Positions 25,191 to 35,469 of a DNA stretch of 64,000 bases are shown piece by piece. The notes under the pieces were generated by a model, which was not told where the DNA came from, made no database searches, and was given only the letters and a program-made list of their open reading frames with translations. A program made the position numbers and the translations under genes. How positions within the stretch are numbered: the first letter of the stretch is position 1; each line of letters begins with the position of its first letter. Source of the stretch: Natronogracilivirga saccharolytica (lineage in GTDB: Bacteria; Bacteroidota; Rhodothermia; Balneolales; Natronogracilivirgulaceae); contig NZ_JAFIDN010000002.1 in the NCBI RefSeq assembly GCF_017921895.1, positions 62,001 to 126,000 on the forward strand, in the 5' to 3' direction.

Positions 25191-25310
25191 ATGAAATGTC
25201 CATGACCGGGCCGACGCCCGGACACACAGGCGTATGATTAAATACTGTCATGGCATTTCACTTCGTGACCTTCGGTTCATCTGACTGTATAAATCCAAAA
25301 TTCTAAACTG
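25191..25310 (+). repeat. Leader repeat unit in front of mnmG (120 bp)
   Basis: It begins at a relic ATGAAATG (25191) and ends just before the mnmG ATG (25311). It shares with the 23.5-kb units CCATGACC, a perfect hairpin (CCGGGC-CGAC-GCCCGG), GACACACAGGCGTATGATTAAA and an AT-rich AAATC-AAA-TTCTAAAC lead into the start. The micro-ORF at 25202-25237 reads MTGPTPGHTGV, and its TGA overlaps the ATG of a second one (25234-25284, 16 codons). ACTGTATAAATC occurs at about 25091 and again at about 25283, so older duplication is possible. The orientation relative to the downstream gene matches the other copies. Confidence 0.72.
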
Positions 25311-27200
25311 ATGAAAAGCAGTATGCTACACCCTCAATACGATGTCATTGTAGTTGGAGGAGGACATGCCGGTGCTGAAGCAGCGGCTGCTTCCGGAAGA
25401 ATGGGGTGCAGCACATTGCTGATTTCTCTGAATCTGAATGCAATAGCACAAATGTCCTGCAATCCTGCGATAGGAGGCGTGGCCAAGGGTCAGCTTGTCA
25501 GAGAAATCGATGCCCTTGGAGGCATCATGGGTGCTGTTGCTGATTCTTCCGGTGTTCAGTTCAGGATGCTTAACAGAAGCAAAGGGCCCGCCATGTGGAG
25601 TCCGCGTGCCCAAAGTGACCGAATGCTCTATGCACAGCATATCAGAGAGAAACTTGAAGAAATACCAACCCTGCACATGAGACAGGACAGTGTTGTCGGG
25701 TTGCTGACTGATTCCGGCTCAGTAAATGGAGTGGTCACCCAAAGCGGACAACACATACCCGGCAAAGCTGTAATTCTGACCAACGGTACTTTTCTGAACG
25801 GCCTTATACATATTGGCGAAAAGAACTTTGGCGGAGGCCGTTCCGGAGAACGGGCTTCCGTTGGCATTACTGAAAATCTCGAGCAGCTTGGTTTTGAATC
25901 GGGCCGCCTTAAGACCGGCACCCCGCCGCGACTGGACGGCCGCACCATCGACTTCGAAAAACTTGAGATTCAATACGGGGATGATGAGCCCACGCCTTTT
26001 TCTTATCTGACAAAATCAATCCCTGACAAAGACAAGCAGTTGACTTGCTGGATTGCCTATACCACCCCTGCCGTTCATGAAGTTTTAAAAAGTGGTTTTG
26101 ATCGCAGCCCCATGTTCAACGGACGCATCACCTCCACGGGCCCCAGGTACTGCCCCTCTATTGAAGACAAAATCAATCGTTTTGCTGAAAGGGACAGACA
26201 TCAGCTTTTTGTTGAGCCGGAAGGCTGGAATACTTATGAAATATACCTTAACGGATTTTCTACCAGCCTTCCCGAGGATACACAGTACCAGGCGCTTCGA
26301 ACCATCCCCGGATTTGAAGAAGTTGTTATGATCCGGCCCGGATATGCTATTGAATACGATTACTTTCCGCCCCACCAGATCAACAGAAGCATGGAAACCA
26401 AGCTGCTAAGCAGTCTTTATTTTGCCGGTCAAATAAACGGCACTACAGGATACGAAGAAGCGGCAAGTCAGGGTTTAATGGCCGGCATCAACGCAGCCAG
26501 AAAAATTCAGGGTAAGGAGGAGATTGTTCTCAAGCGATCAGAAGCCTATATCGGTGTACTGATTGATGATTTGGTAAACAAGGGTACGGAAGAACCCTAC
26601 CGCATGTTCACTTCAAGAGCAGAACACCGCATTCTCTTACGGCAAGATAATGCTGATTTAAGACTCACTCCATTATCCCGTGATATAGGACTTGCCACTG
26701 AAACCCGTATAAATGATTTTGCAAGAAAGGAAACTGAAATCTCAAAGCTGAAAGAGTTTCTTTCTGATTACAGTGTCCGTCCTGAAAAATTCAATTTACT
26801 GCTTGAACACAAACAACAGGCTCCTTTAAAGCAGAGCCAAAAGCTGCCCAAGCTTATCACCAGGCCGCACCTTGGCCTTAATGAGCTTTTTGATCATGAC
26901 CCCGAACTCACAGAGGGCGTTTTTTCTATTACTAAAAACCCACTGGTTATTGAACAGGTTGAAATACAGTTCAAGTATGAAGGCTATATCCAAAAAGAGC
27001 ACGAGATGGTCCGTCAAATTTCTGAAAAAGAAAATATGTCCATTCCGGAATCTATTGATTACTCCAAAATTCAAAGCCTTTCCAGTGAAGGCCGCCAGAA
27101 ACTGCAGAAAGTACTACCAGAAACCATTGGCCAGGCCGGACGAATTAGCGGTGTTTCAGCTAGTGACATTGCGGTCCTCATGGTATACCTTAACCACTAA
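25311..27200 (+). CDS. mnmG: tRNA uridine-5-carboxymethylaminomethyl modification enzyme MnmG
   Basis: A 629-residue FAD protein that, with MnmE, modifies U34 of certain tRNAs. The Rossmann motif is YDVIVVGGGHAGAEAAAASG near the N-terminus. Further GidA signatures are MSCNPAIGGVAKGQLVREID, NGTFLNGLIHIGEKNFGGGR, LKTGTPPRLDGRTIDF and GPRYCPSIEDKI, then YDYFPPHQINRSMETK and GTTGYEEAASQGLMAGINAA. Length is standard. It is followed by rsmG, as in many bacteria, and its stop is immediately before a parS site. Its leader contains a copy of the repeat family described at 25191-25310. Confidence 0.97.
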   Translation: MKSSMLHPQYDVIVVGGGHAGAEAAAASGRMGCSTLLISLNLNAIAQMSCNPAIGGVAKGQLVREIDALGGIMGAVADSSGVQFRMLNRSKGPAMWSPRAQSDRMLYAQHIREKLEEIPTLHMRQDSVVGLLTDSGSVNGVVTQSGQHIPGKAVILTNGTFLNGLIHIGEKNFGGGRSGERASVGITENLEQLGFESGRLKTGTPPRLDGRTIDFEKLEIQYGDDEPTPFSYLTKSIPDKDKQLTCWIAYTTPAVHEVLKSGFDRSPMFNGRITSTGPRYCPSIEDKINRFAERDRHQLFVEPEGWNTYEIYLNGFSTSLPEDTQYQALRTIPGFEEVVMIRPGYAIEYDYFPPHQINRSMETKLLSSLYFAGQINGTTGYEEAASQGLMAGINAARKIQGKEEIVLKRSEAYIGVLIDDLVNKGTEEPYRMFTSRAEHRILLRQDNADLRLTPLSRDIGLATETRINDFARKETEISKLKEFLSDYSVRPEKFNLLLEHKQQAPLKQSQKLPKLITRPHLGLNELFDHDPELTEGVFSITKNPLVIEQVEIQFKYEGYIQKEHEMVRQISEKENMSIPESIDYSKIQSLSSEGRQKLQKVLPETIGQAGRISGVSASDIAVLMVYLNH

Positions 27201-27202
27201 GA

Positions 27203-27218
27203 TGTTTCACGTGAAACA
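27203..27218. promoter_or_regulatory. parS site 1 (ParB binding)
   Basis: TGTTTCACGTGAAACA is an exact match to the widely conserved chromosomal parS consensus. It lies within a 20-bp perfect palindrome (27201-27220), directly after the mnmG stop. Confidence 0.9.
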
Positions 27219-27244
27219 TCTTTGACTCTTAAAGTGCCAGCGCA

Positions 27245-27925
27245 ATGACCATTCCAAAAAGTCCCCCAGATTGTTCCATTGTTTCACGTGAAACAATGGA
27301 GGAGGCTCGTTCACTTATTGATGAAAACAGGGATATATTTTCCCGTTTACAAGATCTTTGGCTTTGGTGGAATAAGTCCGTGAATCTTTTTAGCAGGAAA
27401 TGCGGCAATACTGAGTTGTATTACCATATCTGGCACAGTCTTCTGCTATCTTGCCATAACCCCTCCGGCTTTATAGATGATTCGAATATTATCGTTGATG
27501 CAGGAACAGGCGGGGGTTTGCCTGGTATACCCATGGCAGTTGCTTGTCCTGACAAACAATTCCTGCTCGTTGACAAGGTCAGGAAAAAGCAACGGGTTAT
27601 AAAAGACATTTCAACGAAGCTTGGTCTCAGTAATATCACTGCTGTACATGATAAAATTGAGAATGTCCGTCCGAATAATAAATTCCGGGTTGTATCAAAG
27701 CATGCATTTGATGCAGCCGATTTGCTTAGCAGCCTGGGCATTGCTCCGGAATCAGTAATGATGCTGAAAGGAAAAGATGTGTTTGAAGAACTTGATAAAG
27801 TTGACGAAGAGCAGGTTTCAGCTATAAGAATCGATGAAATTGATGCTTCATTCGGATCTTTTTTTAAGGACAAGTATATTGTGACCTTTCAATTAATAAT
27901 GCCACAATCCGCTCATGGGAAGTAA
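27245..27925 (+). CDS. rsmG: 16S rRNA (guanine-N7)-methyltransferase RsmG
   Basis: A 226-residue AdoMet methyltransferase that makes m7G527 in 16S rRNA. The N-terminus has WLWWNKSVNLFSRK, the AdoMet motif is DAGTGGGLPGIPMAVACPDK, then LLVDKVRKKQRVIKDI and a late MMLKGKDVFEELDK. The start at 27245 makes the second parS site coding (it reads VSRET), a pattern I recall from rsmG genes in other bacteria; the ATG at 27296, just past parS, is the alternative and gives 209 residues. The end overlaps the WYL regulator by 11 bp. Confidence 0.93.
   Translation: MTIPKSPPDCSIVSRETMEEARSLIDENRDIFSRLQDLWLWWNKSVNLFSRKCGNTELYYHIWHSLLLSCHNPSGFIDDSNIIVDAGTGGGLPGIPMAVACPDKQFLLVDKVRKKQRVIKDISTKLGLSNITAVHDKIENVRPNNKFRVVSKHAFDAADLLSSLGIAPESVMMLKGKDVFEELDKVDEEQVSAIRIDEIDASFGSFFKDKYIVTFQLIMPQSAHGK
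27280..27295. promoter_or_regulatory. parS site 2 (ParB binding), inside rsmG
   Basis: A second exact TGTTTCACGTGAAACA, within a perfect 24-bp palindrome at 27276-27299. Centre-to-centre distance to site 1 is 77 bp. It overlaps the 5' end of rsmG. Confidence 0.9.
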
Positions 27926-28868
27926 TGAGAGGCGTTTGAAAATCATTTACATGCTGCAGTCCGGCAAGAGGATAACCGTTGATGTGCTTGCCGGGATGTT
28001 TGATGTCAGCCGCAGAACCATATTTCGTGACATGCGAATTATTCAGGACCTGGGGGTGCCGGTCACGCATGAAAGTGAAATGGGATATGGTGTGATGAGG
28101 GAGGCTACCATTCCGCCCATTATGTTTTCTTTCAGAGAATTGTCCGTAGTAATGATGGGTCTTTCATTCGTCGGTTCTCAGATAGATCCTGATATGGTAG
28201 AAGATGCAAAAAATGTCTCATTGAAAATTCGCAATGCCATCCCTCATTCCCTGCAGGAAAGAATGAACAGCCTTGAGTCAGGAACAATTGTTTCTCCATA
28301 TATCCATAACATAGAAAAAAGAAAGAAAGGTGGTGACTGGTACCTGATATGTACATCTTTTGCTGAAAAACGGGCGGTTCGTTTCTTATACAGTGACAGA
28401 AAGGGGAAAACGAGCACCCGATTGATAGATCCCCACACTCTTATCCATTACACAGACCACTGGAATGTGATCGGTTTTTGTCACGACCGGAAAGCGCTCA
28501 GAAATTTTGTGCTGGACAGAATGACAGATGTAACACTCACTGATGAACCATTCATTTCAGATACGAACTATTCCAGGGACGAACTATTATATGGGAGATT
28601 GGAAAAGGAGTACACGGTTACAGTAGAGATCGCCCGCGAAAAAGCCTTTTCGTTTCTTTCTACCCTGCCCGGAAAAATCACGGAAAGAAAAGACCTTTCC
28701 CGTGTGATCAGGCTGTCATTCCTGATAGATAACCTGGACTACATAAACGAGTGGATGCTCGGATTCGGCCTGCATTTGCATATCATCTCTCCGGCTTCTC
28801 TTAAGAAAAAAAGAGCCGTACTGTTGGAAAAGATGCTTGGATCTGAGCTGCAGCCCCCGGCCGGTTAA
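27915..28868 (+). CDS. WYL-domain transcriptional regulator with N-terminal helix-turn-helix
   Basis: A 317-residue protein. The N-terminal DeoR/HTH_11-type domain (about 5-60) reads RLKIIYMLQSGKRITVDVLA and DVSRRTIFRDMRIIQDLGVP. A central and C-terminal WYL region follows, with VRFLYSDRKGKTSTRLIDPH and DHWNVIGFCHDRKALRNFVL, then DRMTDVTLTDEPF. WYL proteins bind nucleic acids or nucleotides and control varied genes, some related to DNA damage or defence. Overlap with rsmG by 11 bp suggests co-expression with the parS/rsmG locus. No adjacent defence genes are present and the target is unknown. Confidence 0.87.
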   Translation: MGSNERRLKIIYMLQSGKRITVDVLAGMFDVSRRTIFRDMRIIQDLGVPVTHESEMGYGVMREATIPPIMFSFRELSVVMMGLSFVGSQIDPDMVEDAKNVSLKIRNAIPHSLQERMNSLESGTIVSPYIHNIEKRKKGGDWYLICTSFAEKRAVRFLYSDRKGKTSTRLIDPHTLIHYTDHWNVIGFCHDRKALRNFVLDRMTDVTLTDEPFISDTNYSRDELLYGRLEKEYTVTVEIAREKAFSFLSTLPGKITERKDLSRVIRLSFLIDNLDYINEWMLGFGLHLHIISPASLKKKRAVLLEKMLGSELQPPAG

Positions 28869-28878
28869 TCACGGCCGG
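28857..28878. other. GC-rich palindromic hairpin between convergent genes
   Basis: CCGGCCG (28857-28863) and CGGCCGG (28872-28878) form a perfect stem over an 8-nt loop that includes the WYL-gene stop; gyrA ends 12 bp later. There is no T-run, so it is at best a weak terminator or transcript-end stabiliser. Confidence 0.45.
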
Positions 28879-28889
28879 CCGGAACACCA

Positions 28890-31484
28890 CTATCGCTCAT
28901 CAGAATCATCAAATCCCAGCTGACCCGTACCGGAATCACTATTTTCGTCATCCCCATTATTTCCGGAAATATTATTAGCATCAGCCGTACCCTTGGTAAG
29001 ATCAACGTCCTCCTGGTCCCCCACCTTTTTTACGCTGTCTGTATCATCTTCACTGACAACACGGGTTATGCCGGATATGGTATCCTCACTGCCCAGTTTC
29101 ATCATTCTGACTCCCTGGGTGTTTCTTCCCATAGACCGGATATCCTTGCTGTGCATTCTGATGATTTTTCCTTTTTCAGTAATAATCATTAAATCATCAT
29201 TATCACTAACTTCCTTAAGAGCAATAAGGCTTCCGGTTTTCGGCGTAATTTTCAATGTAATGACTCCTTTCCCGCCGCGAGTCTGTTCTCTATAATCTTC
29301 TACAAGACTCCGTTTACCATAACCGTGCTCTGATAAGGCAAGAACGGAAGCATCTCTTGTATTTTTAATGACAACCATATCCACCACTTTATCATCTTTG
29401 CCTGTGAGGCTGATGCCTCTGACTCCGCGGGTATTTCTCCCCATCAGCCGGACATCCGTCTCTTTGAATCTGATAGCTCTGCCATTTTTTGCTCCAAGCA
29501 AAATGGTACTGTTGCCATCCGTCAGGCTCGCACTAAGGAGTCTGTCATCATCATCTACTTTAATAGCCATGATGCCATTTTTCCTGGGCCGGCTGTAGGC
29601 GTCCAGGCTGGTCTTTTTAACCACTCCCTTATCGGTTGCCATGATAATATTATGAGCCTGAGTATAATTTTCGTCGTCAAGGGTTTTGACAGGTACAAAT
29701 GCCTGAACTTTGTCATCTTTCTCAATTTCGATGAGATTGACAATTGCCCGGCCCCTGCTCAGCCTTGATCCCTCGGGTATTTCATATACCTTGAGCCAGT
29801 AACACTTTCCGTTTTTGGTGAAAAAGAGTATGTAATTGTGGTTGGTTGCAACAAACAGGTGTTCGACGTACTCATCATCCTTGGTTGTTGCTCCTTTCAT
29901 ACCTGATCCGCCGCGTTTCTGTCTGCGATATCCGCTGACCGGCGTTCTCTTGATGAATCCGGTATTGGAAATGGTTACTACTACATCCTCATCGGCAATC
30001 ATATCCTCGATGTTGAAATCATCTGCTGAGTGTATGATCTGTGTGCGGCGCTCATCACCATATTTCTTTTCGAGCTCATCCAGTTCTTCTACGATGATTT
30101 CTTTTTGTGCATCTCTGCTGGACAGAATTCTACGGTATTCACGGATCTGATCGAGAATCTCTTTGTATTCAAGGTCTATTTTGTCTCTTTCAAGTGCAGT
30201 CAGCTTCTGAAGTCTCATGTCGAGAATCGCCTTGGCCTGCAAATCCGAGAGACCGAACCTTCTCCGGAGCCGTTCATTGGCAACAGGTACATTCTTTGAA
30301 GAGCGAATCGTCTCAATAACCTCATCCAGATTATCAACACCAATTTTTAGTCCTTCAAGAATATGAGCCCGGGCTTCCGCCTGATCCATGTCGTACAGCG
30401 TACGGCGTATAATAACTTCTATGCGATGCTCAACGAAATGTTTTATTATATCCTTGAGCGTCAACACCTTAGGCCTGCCCTTGACCAGTGCGAGATTGTT
30501 AATGCCGAATGTGTGCTGCATTTGCGTGTACTTATACAGCTGATTAAGAACGACACTCGGCACGGCTCCGCGTTTAAGCATGATTACAATTCTCATGCCT
30601 TCACGATCCGATTCATCCCTTACATCAGTAATATCGGTGATTTTCTCAATCTGAACCAGGTAGGCGATCTTTTCAATCAGAGCCGCTTTATTTACCTGGT
30701 AGGGAATTTCGGTTACGACAATTTGTTCTCTGTTGCCGCGGAGCTCTTCTACAGATGCAAGCGCCCTCAGTACCACACGGCCCCTTCCTGTTTCGTACGC
30801 CTGTTTCACTCCGTCATAACCGTAAATAATACCTCCGGTAGGGAAGTCAGGAGCCGAAATATGCTTCATCAGTTCAGCAGTTTCAATCTCTGAATCCTGT
30901 ATATAAGCCTTGATTCCGTTCACAACCTCCGTCATATTATGAGGCGGCATGTTGGTTGCCATCCCTACGGCTATACCCGACGCTCCGTTGATCAGAAGAT
31001 TCGGAACTTTCGACGGCATGACAGATGGTTCTGTCAGGGTATCATCAAAGTTCGGCTGGAAATCTACGGTATTCTTGTTGATATCAGACAGGATCTCCTC
31101 AGACAGCCGCTCCATCCTCACTTCGGTATAGCGCATCGCTGCAGCAGAGTCACCATCAACCGATCCGAAATTTCCCTGTCCGTCTACAAGTGTGTAGCGC
31201 ATCGAGAAATCCTGCGCCATTCTGACGATGGTATCGTAGACAGCGGAGTCGCCGTGCGGATGATACTTACCAAGAACTTCACCGACAATTCGCGCACTCT
31301 TTTTATATGCCCGATTGTGGAGCATTCCAAGCTCACTCATTCCATAGAGCGCTCTTCTGTGTACCGGCTTAAGTCCATCGCGGACATCAGGTAGTGCCCG
31401 TGCAACAATTACCGACATCGAATAATCGATGTAGGAGGACTTCATCTCATCTTCGAGATTGATTTTTATGATCTTGTCTGACAT
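28890..31484 (-). CDS. gyrA: DNA gyrase subunit A
   Basis: An 864-residue subunit that cleaves and rejoins DNA. The N-terminal winged-helix/tower part shows [37 protein letters not shown] and the active-site Tyr in [10 protein letters not shown]. The quinolone-determining Ser and Asp (GDSAVYD) are both present, the usual sensitive state. The C-terminal half is a six-bladed pinwheel with repeated blades such as [20 protein letters not shown] and [20 protein letters not shown], and a GyrA box QKRGGSGM. It ends in an acidic disordered tail ([20 protein letters not shown]). It is 19 bp downstream of gyrB. Confidence 0.97.
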   Translation of the reverse strand: MSDKIIKINLEDEMKSSYIDYSMSVIVARALPDVRDGLKPVHRRALYGMSELGMLHNRAYKKSARIVGEVLGKYHPHGDSAVYDTIVRMAQDFSMRYTLVDGQGNFGSVDGDSAAAMRYTEVRMERLSEEILSDINKNTVDFQPNFDDTLTEPSVMPSKVPNLLINGASGIAVGMATNMPPHNMTEVVNGIKAYIQDSEIETAELMKHISAPDFPTGGIIYGYDGVKQAYETGRGRVVLRALASVEELRGNREQIVVTEIPYQVNKAALIEKIAYLVQIEKITDITDVRDESDREGMRIVIMLKRGAVPSVVLNQLYKYTQMQHTFGINNLALVKGRPKVLTLKDIIKHFVEHRIEVIIRRTLYDMDQAEARAHILEGLKIGVDNLDEVIETIRSSKNVPVANERLRRRFGLSDLQAKAILDMRLQKLTALERDKIDLEYKEILDQIREYRRILSSRDAQKEIIVEELDELEKKYGDERRTQIIHSADDFNIEDMIADEDVVVTISNTGFIKRTPVSGYRRQKRGGSGMKGATTKDDEYVEHLFVATNHNYILFFTKNGKCYWLKVYEIPEGSRLSRGRAIVNLIEIEKDDKVQAFVPVKTLDDENYTQAHNIIMATDKGVVKKTSLDAYSRPRKNGIMAIKVDDDDRLLSASLTDGNSTILLGAKNGRAIRFKETDVRLMGRNTRGVRGISLTGKDDKVVDMVVIKNTRDASVLALSEHGYGKRSLVEDYREQTRGGKGVITLKITPKTGSLIALKEVSDNDDLMIITEKGKIIRMHSKDIRSMGRNTQGVRMMKLGSEDTISGITRVVSEDDTDSVKKVGDQEDVDLTKGTADANNISGNNGDDENSDSGTGQLGFDDSDER

Positions 31485-31503
31485 CTGTTGTGCGTTTTAG
31501 ACT

Positions 31504-33624
<2,121 letters not shown>

Positions 33625-33644
33625 TTATTTATCACTGATAATTG

Positions 33645-33676
33645 TTTGTGATTTTTAGATAATAGAATTATATTTA
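33645..33676 (+). promoter_or_regulatory. Candidate promoter of rpmB-rpmG-DUF4295
   Basis: TTTG (33645-33648), a 20-bp spacer and TATATTTA (33669-33676), 39 bp before the rpmB ATG, match the Bacteroidota-type promoter pattern. Confidence 0.5.
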
Positions 33677-33715
33677 GTGTCTGTCTACAAATTTCCACCT
33701 GAATGATAGTGAATC

Positions 33716-33961
33716 ATGTCTTTGCGAGATGACATCTACGGTACAAGAGCCCTGAACGGCTACCGTTCTTCCAAGTCCAATAACAAGACCAAGCATCGCT
33801 TCAAGTTAAACTTGCAGAAGCGCCGGTTTTATATTCCTGAGGAAGACCGCTGGATTACATTGCGGGTAACCGCCAAAACGGTACGTACGATAAACCGTAA
33901 AGGTATTTCTGCCGTACTTAAGGAAGCCCGAGAGAAAGGCACTCTAAAACAAAATATTTAA
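33716..33961 (+). CDS. rpmB: 50S ribosomal protein L28
   Basis: An 81-residue basic protein with the L28 core SNNKTKHRFKLNLQKRRFYI, then RWITLRVTAKTVRTINRKGI. The N-terminus (MSLRDDIYGTRALNGYRSSK) has no Cys, so this is the zinc-free form. It is the first of three small genes (rpmB, rpmG, DUF4295) transcribed together, an order common in the Bacteroidota group. Confidence 0.93.
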   Translation: MSLRDDIYGTRALNGYRSSKSNNKTKHRFKLNLQKRRFYIPEEDRWITLRVTAKTVRTINRKGISAVLKEAREKGTLKQNI

Positions 33962-33967
33962 ACCGTT

Positions 33968-34138
33968 ATGGCCAAGGCTAAAGGAAATCGCGTACAGGTT
34001 ATTCTTGAATGTACGGAAGCACCAGGAACTTCACGGTATGTGACTACCAAGAATCGAAGAACGACAACAAACCGGCTTGAATTAAAGAAATTCAACGCCA
34101 AACTCAGAAAACACACTTTGCATAAAGAGATTAAATAA
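33968..34138 (+). CDS. rpmG: 50S ribosomal protein L33
   Basis: A 56-residue protein, [17 protein letters not shown] and [20 protein letters not shown], with a basic end. Only one Cys remains where zinc-binding L33 has two CxxC pairs, so this is the zinc-free form. It starts 6 bp after rpmB and is followed 11 bp later by the DUF4295-type gene. Confidence 0.93.
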   Translation: MAKAKGNRVQVILECTEAPGTSRYVTTKNRRTTTNRLELKKFNAKLRKHTLHKEIK

Positions 34139-34149
34139 GGAACGTAATC

Positions 34150-34320
34150 ATGGCCAAGAAACAGGTTTTCGGTGAACAGGTTTTGGCTGCAAAGGCAGCC
34201 CAGAGAAAAATGGCCAAAGTCATTGTTTCTAAAAAAACCTCCAAAGGAAAAATAGCTTTTCATGAATCAACCGTGGATCAGGAAAATGTAAAGGACTTCA
34301 TTTCCAGACAAAAATCCTGA
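34150..34320 (+). CDS. DUF4295-type small basic protein
   Basis: A 56-residue protein (MAKKQVFGEQVLAAKAAQRK, VIVSKKTSKGKIAFHESTVD, ending ISRQKS) that matches my memory of the DUF4295 family, which sits directly after rpmG in Bacteroidota and relatives. It is probably ribosome-associated, judged from position and charge only. A terminator follows 23 bp downstream, so the three-gene unit ends here. Confidence 0.8.
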   Translation: MAKKQVFGEQVLAAKAAQRKMAKVIVSKKTSKGKIAFHESTVDQENVKDFISRQKS

Positions 34321-34342
34321 CCATGTTGTTTTGAAGTTTATT

Positions 34343-34377
34343 AAAAGGTTGCACATGTACTTGTGTGACCTTTTTTT
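34343..34377 (+). terminator. Terminator after the rpmB-rpmG-DUF4295 unit
   Basis: AAAAGGTTGCACA (34343-34355) pairs with TGTGTGACC plus T's (34362-34374) including two G-T pairs, around a 6-nt loop and followed by a run of seven T. Confidence 0.8.
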
Positions 34378-34453
34378 GTTTGGTCAATCTGCCTAATTTC
34401 CTTTGGCGGCAATTTCACCCGCCACAACAGGTTCATTGTTATTATCACATACT

Positions 34454-34912
34454 ATGAGTGCCATATACGAAAAAATTCTCGCTGATTTAAAGGATGCAAT
34501 GCGTAATAAAGACACGCAGAGGCTGCAGGTTTTACGTTCTCTGAAATCCAAGATTCTGGAACGTGAGATCAGTGAAAGAAAAGGCGGCGATGTTACCCTG
34601 TCGGATGAGCAGGTTCAGCAAGTCTTGATGAAATCCGCCAAACAGCGCAAAGAGTCAATATCCCAGTATAAGGATGCCGGAAGAACCGACCTTGCACAAA
34701 CCGAAGAATATGAGCTTGGTATCATTGAAGCTTATTTGCCGGAAATGCTTTCGGAAGATGAAATAAGAGATATAGTAAAAAATGTCATTGACAAAATCGG
34801 GGCCAGTTCCAAATCTGACATGGGAAAGGTTATGGGCACACTTATGCCCCGGGTTAAAGGCAAGGCTGACGGTTCTGTTGTAAACAGAATTGTTCGGGAA
34901 TTACTGGACTGA
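34454..34912 (+). CDS. GatB/YqeY-domain protein
   Basis: A 152-residue protein starting MSAIYEKILADLKDAMRNKD, with LRSLKSKILEREISERKGG, KQRKESISQYKDAGRTDLAQ and a C-terminal YLPEMLSEDEI to GKVMGTLMPRVKGKADGSVV. This is the stand-alone YqeY fold that resembles the tail of GatB and may bind tRNA; its cellular role is not established. The start at 34454 was preferred over 34403 because the extra 17 residues are unlike the family. cvpA starts 2 bp after its stop. Confidence 0.9.
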   Translation: MSAIYEKILADLKDAMRNKDTQRLQVLRSLKSKILEREISERKGGDVTLSDEQVQQVLMKSAKQRKESISQYKDAGRTDLAQTEEYELGIIEAYLPEMLSEDEIRDIVKNVIDKIGASSKSDMGKVMGTLMPRVKGKADGSVVNRIVRELLD

Positions 34913-34914
34913 AT

Positions 34915-35442
34915 ATGAGCCTACTGGACGGCATAATTCTTATCATCCTGCTTGTCTTTGCATGGAAAGGCTTTCGCAATGGACTTGTAAAAGAAGTCTT
35001 CCGAATTGCCGGACTGGTACTTGCGGGCTTTGTTTCTTTTCAATATGCCGACCTCGTGTCTCAACTTTTAAAACCTTTTCTGGGTGTCCCTGATGAGTTC
35101 CTACCCTACATCGGGTTTGCGTTTCTTTTCATATTTGCCCTGCTGGCAGTGCATATAGCCATTTTTTTTATCGATTCACTGATTCAGCTCCTGCTGCTCA
35201 GCATACCAAACAAACTGCTTGGTTCCTTTTTCGGACTGTTAAAAAGCAGCCTGTTCATCAGCATACTGCTGATTTTTTTCTCCGGTTTTGGATTTCCTGA
35301 TAACGGAATCAAACAGAACTCTCTTCTGTATAAGCCAATCCTGAAGGTAGCACCTGCATCTTATGATATTGTGGCGCGTGTATTGCCCGGAGTGAAACCC
35401 TACAAAGATTCTGTTGAACGTTACATATCCGTTCCTGACTAG
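34915..35442 (+). CDS. cvpA: CvpA-family inner-membrane protein
   Basis: A 175-residue protein with four predicted membrane helices: LDGIILIILLVFAWKGFRNG with the family's KGFRNGLVKEVFRIAGLV, then AGFVSFQYADLV, ALLAVHIAIFFIDSLIQLLL and SSLFISILLIFFSGFGFP. CvpA proteins were first linked to colicin V export and are needed for envelope robustness in some bacteria. It follows the YqeY-like gene by 2 bp and precedes tyrS by 27 bp. Confidence 0.87.
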   Translation: MSLLDGIILIILLVFAWKGFRNGLVKEVFRIAGLVLAGFVSFQYADLVSQLLKPFLGVPDEFLPYIGFAFLFIFALLAVHIAIFFIDSLIQLLLLSIPNKLLGSFFGLLKSSLFISILLIFFSGFGFPDNGIKQNSLLYKPILKVAPASYDIVARVLPGVKPYKDSVERYISVPD

Positions 35443-35469
35443 ACTACTTACCAGAACTTGTTTTTATAA

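Noticed and set aside
25311-27200. An insertion-sequence end at the mnmG leader repeat
   Set aside because: The inverted copies at 23.5 and 25.2 kb could flank a mobile element, but the DNA between holds a tRNA and an outer-membrane gene, with no transposase and no target duplication seen.
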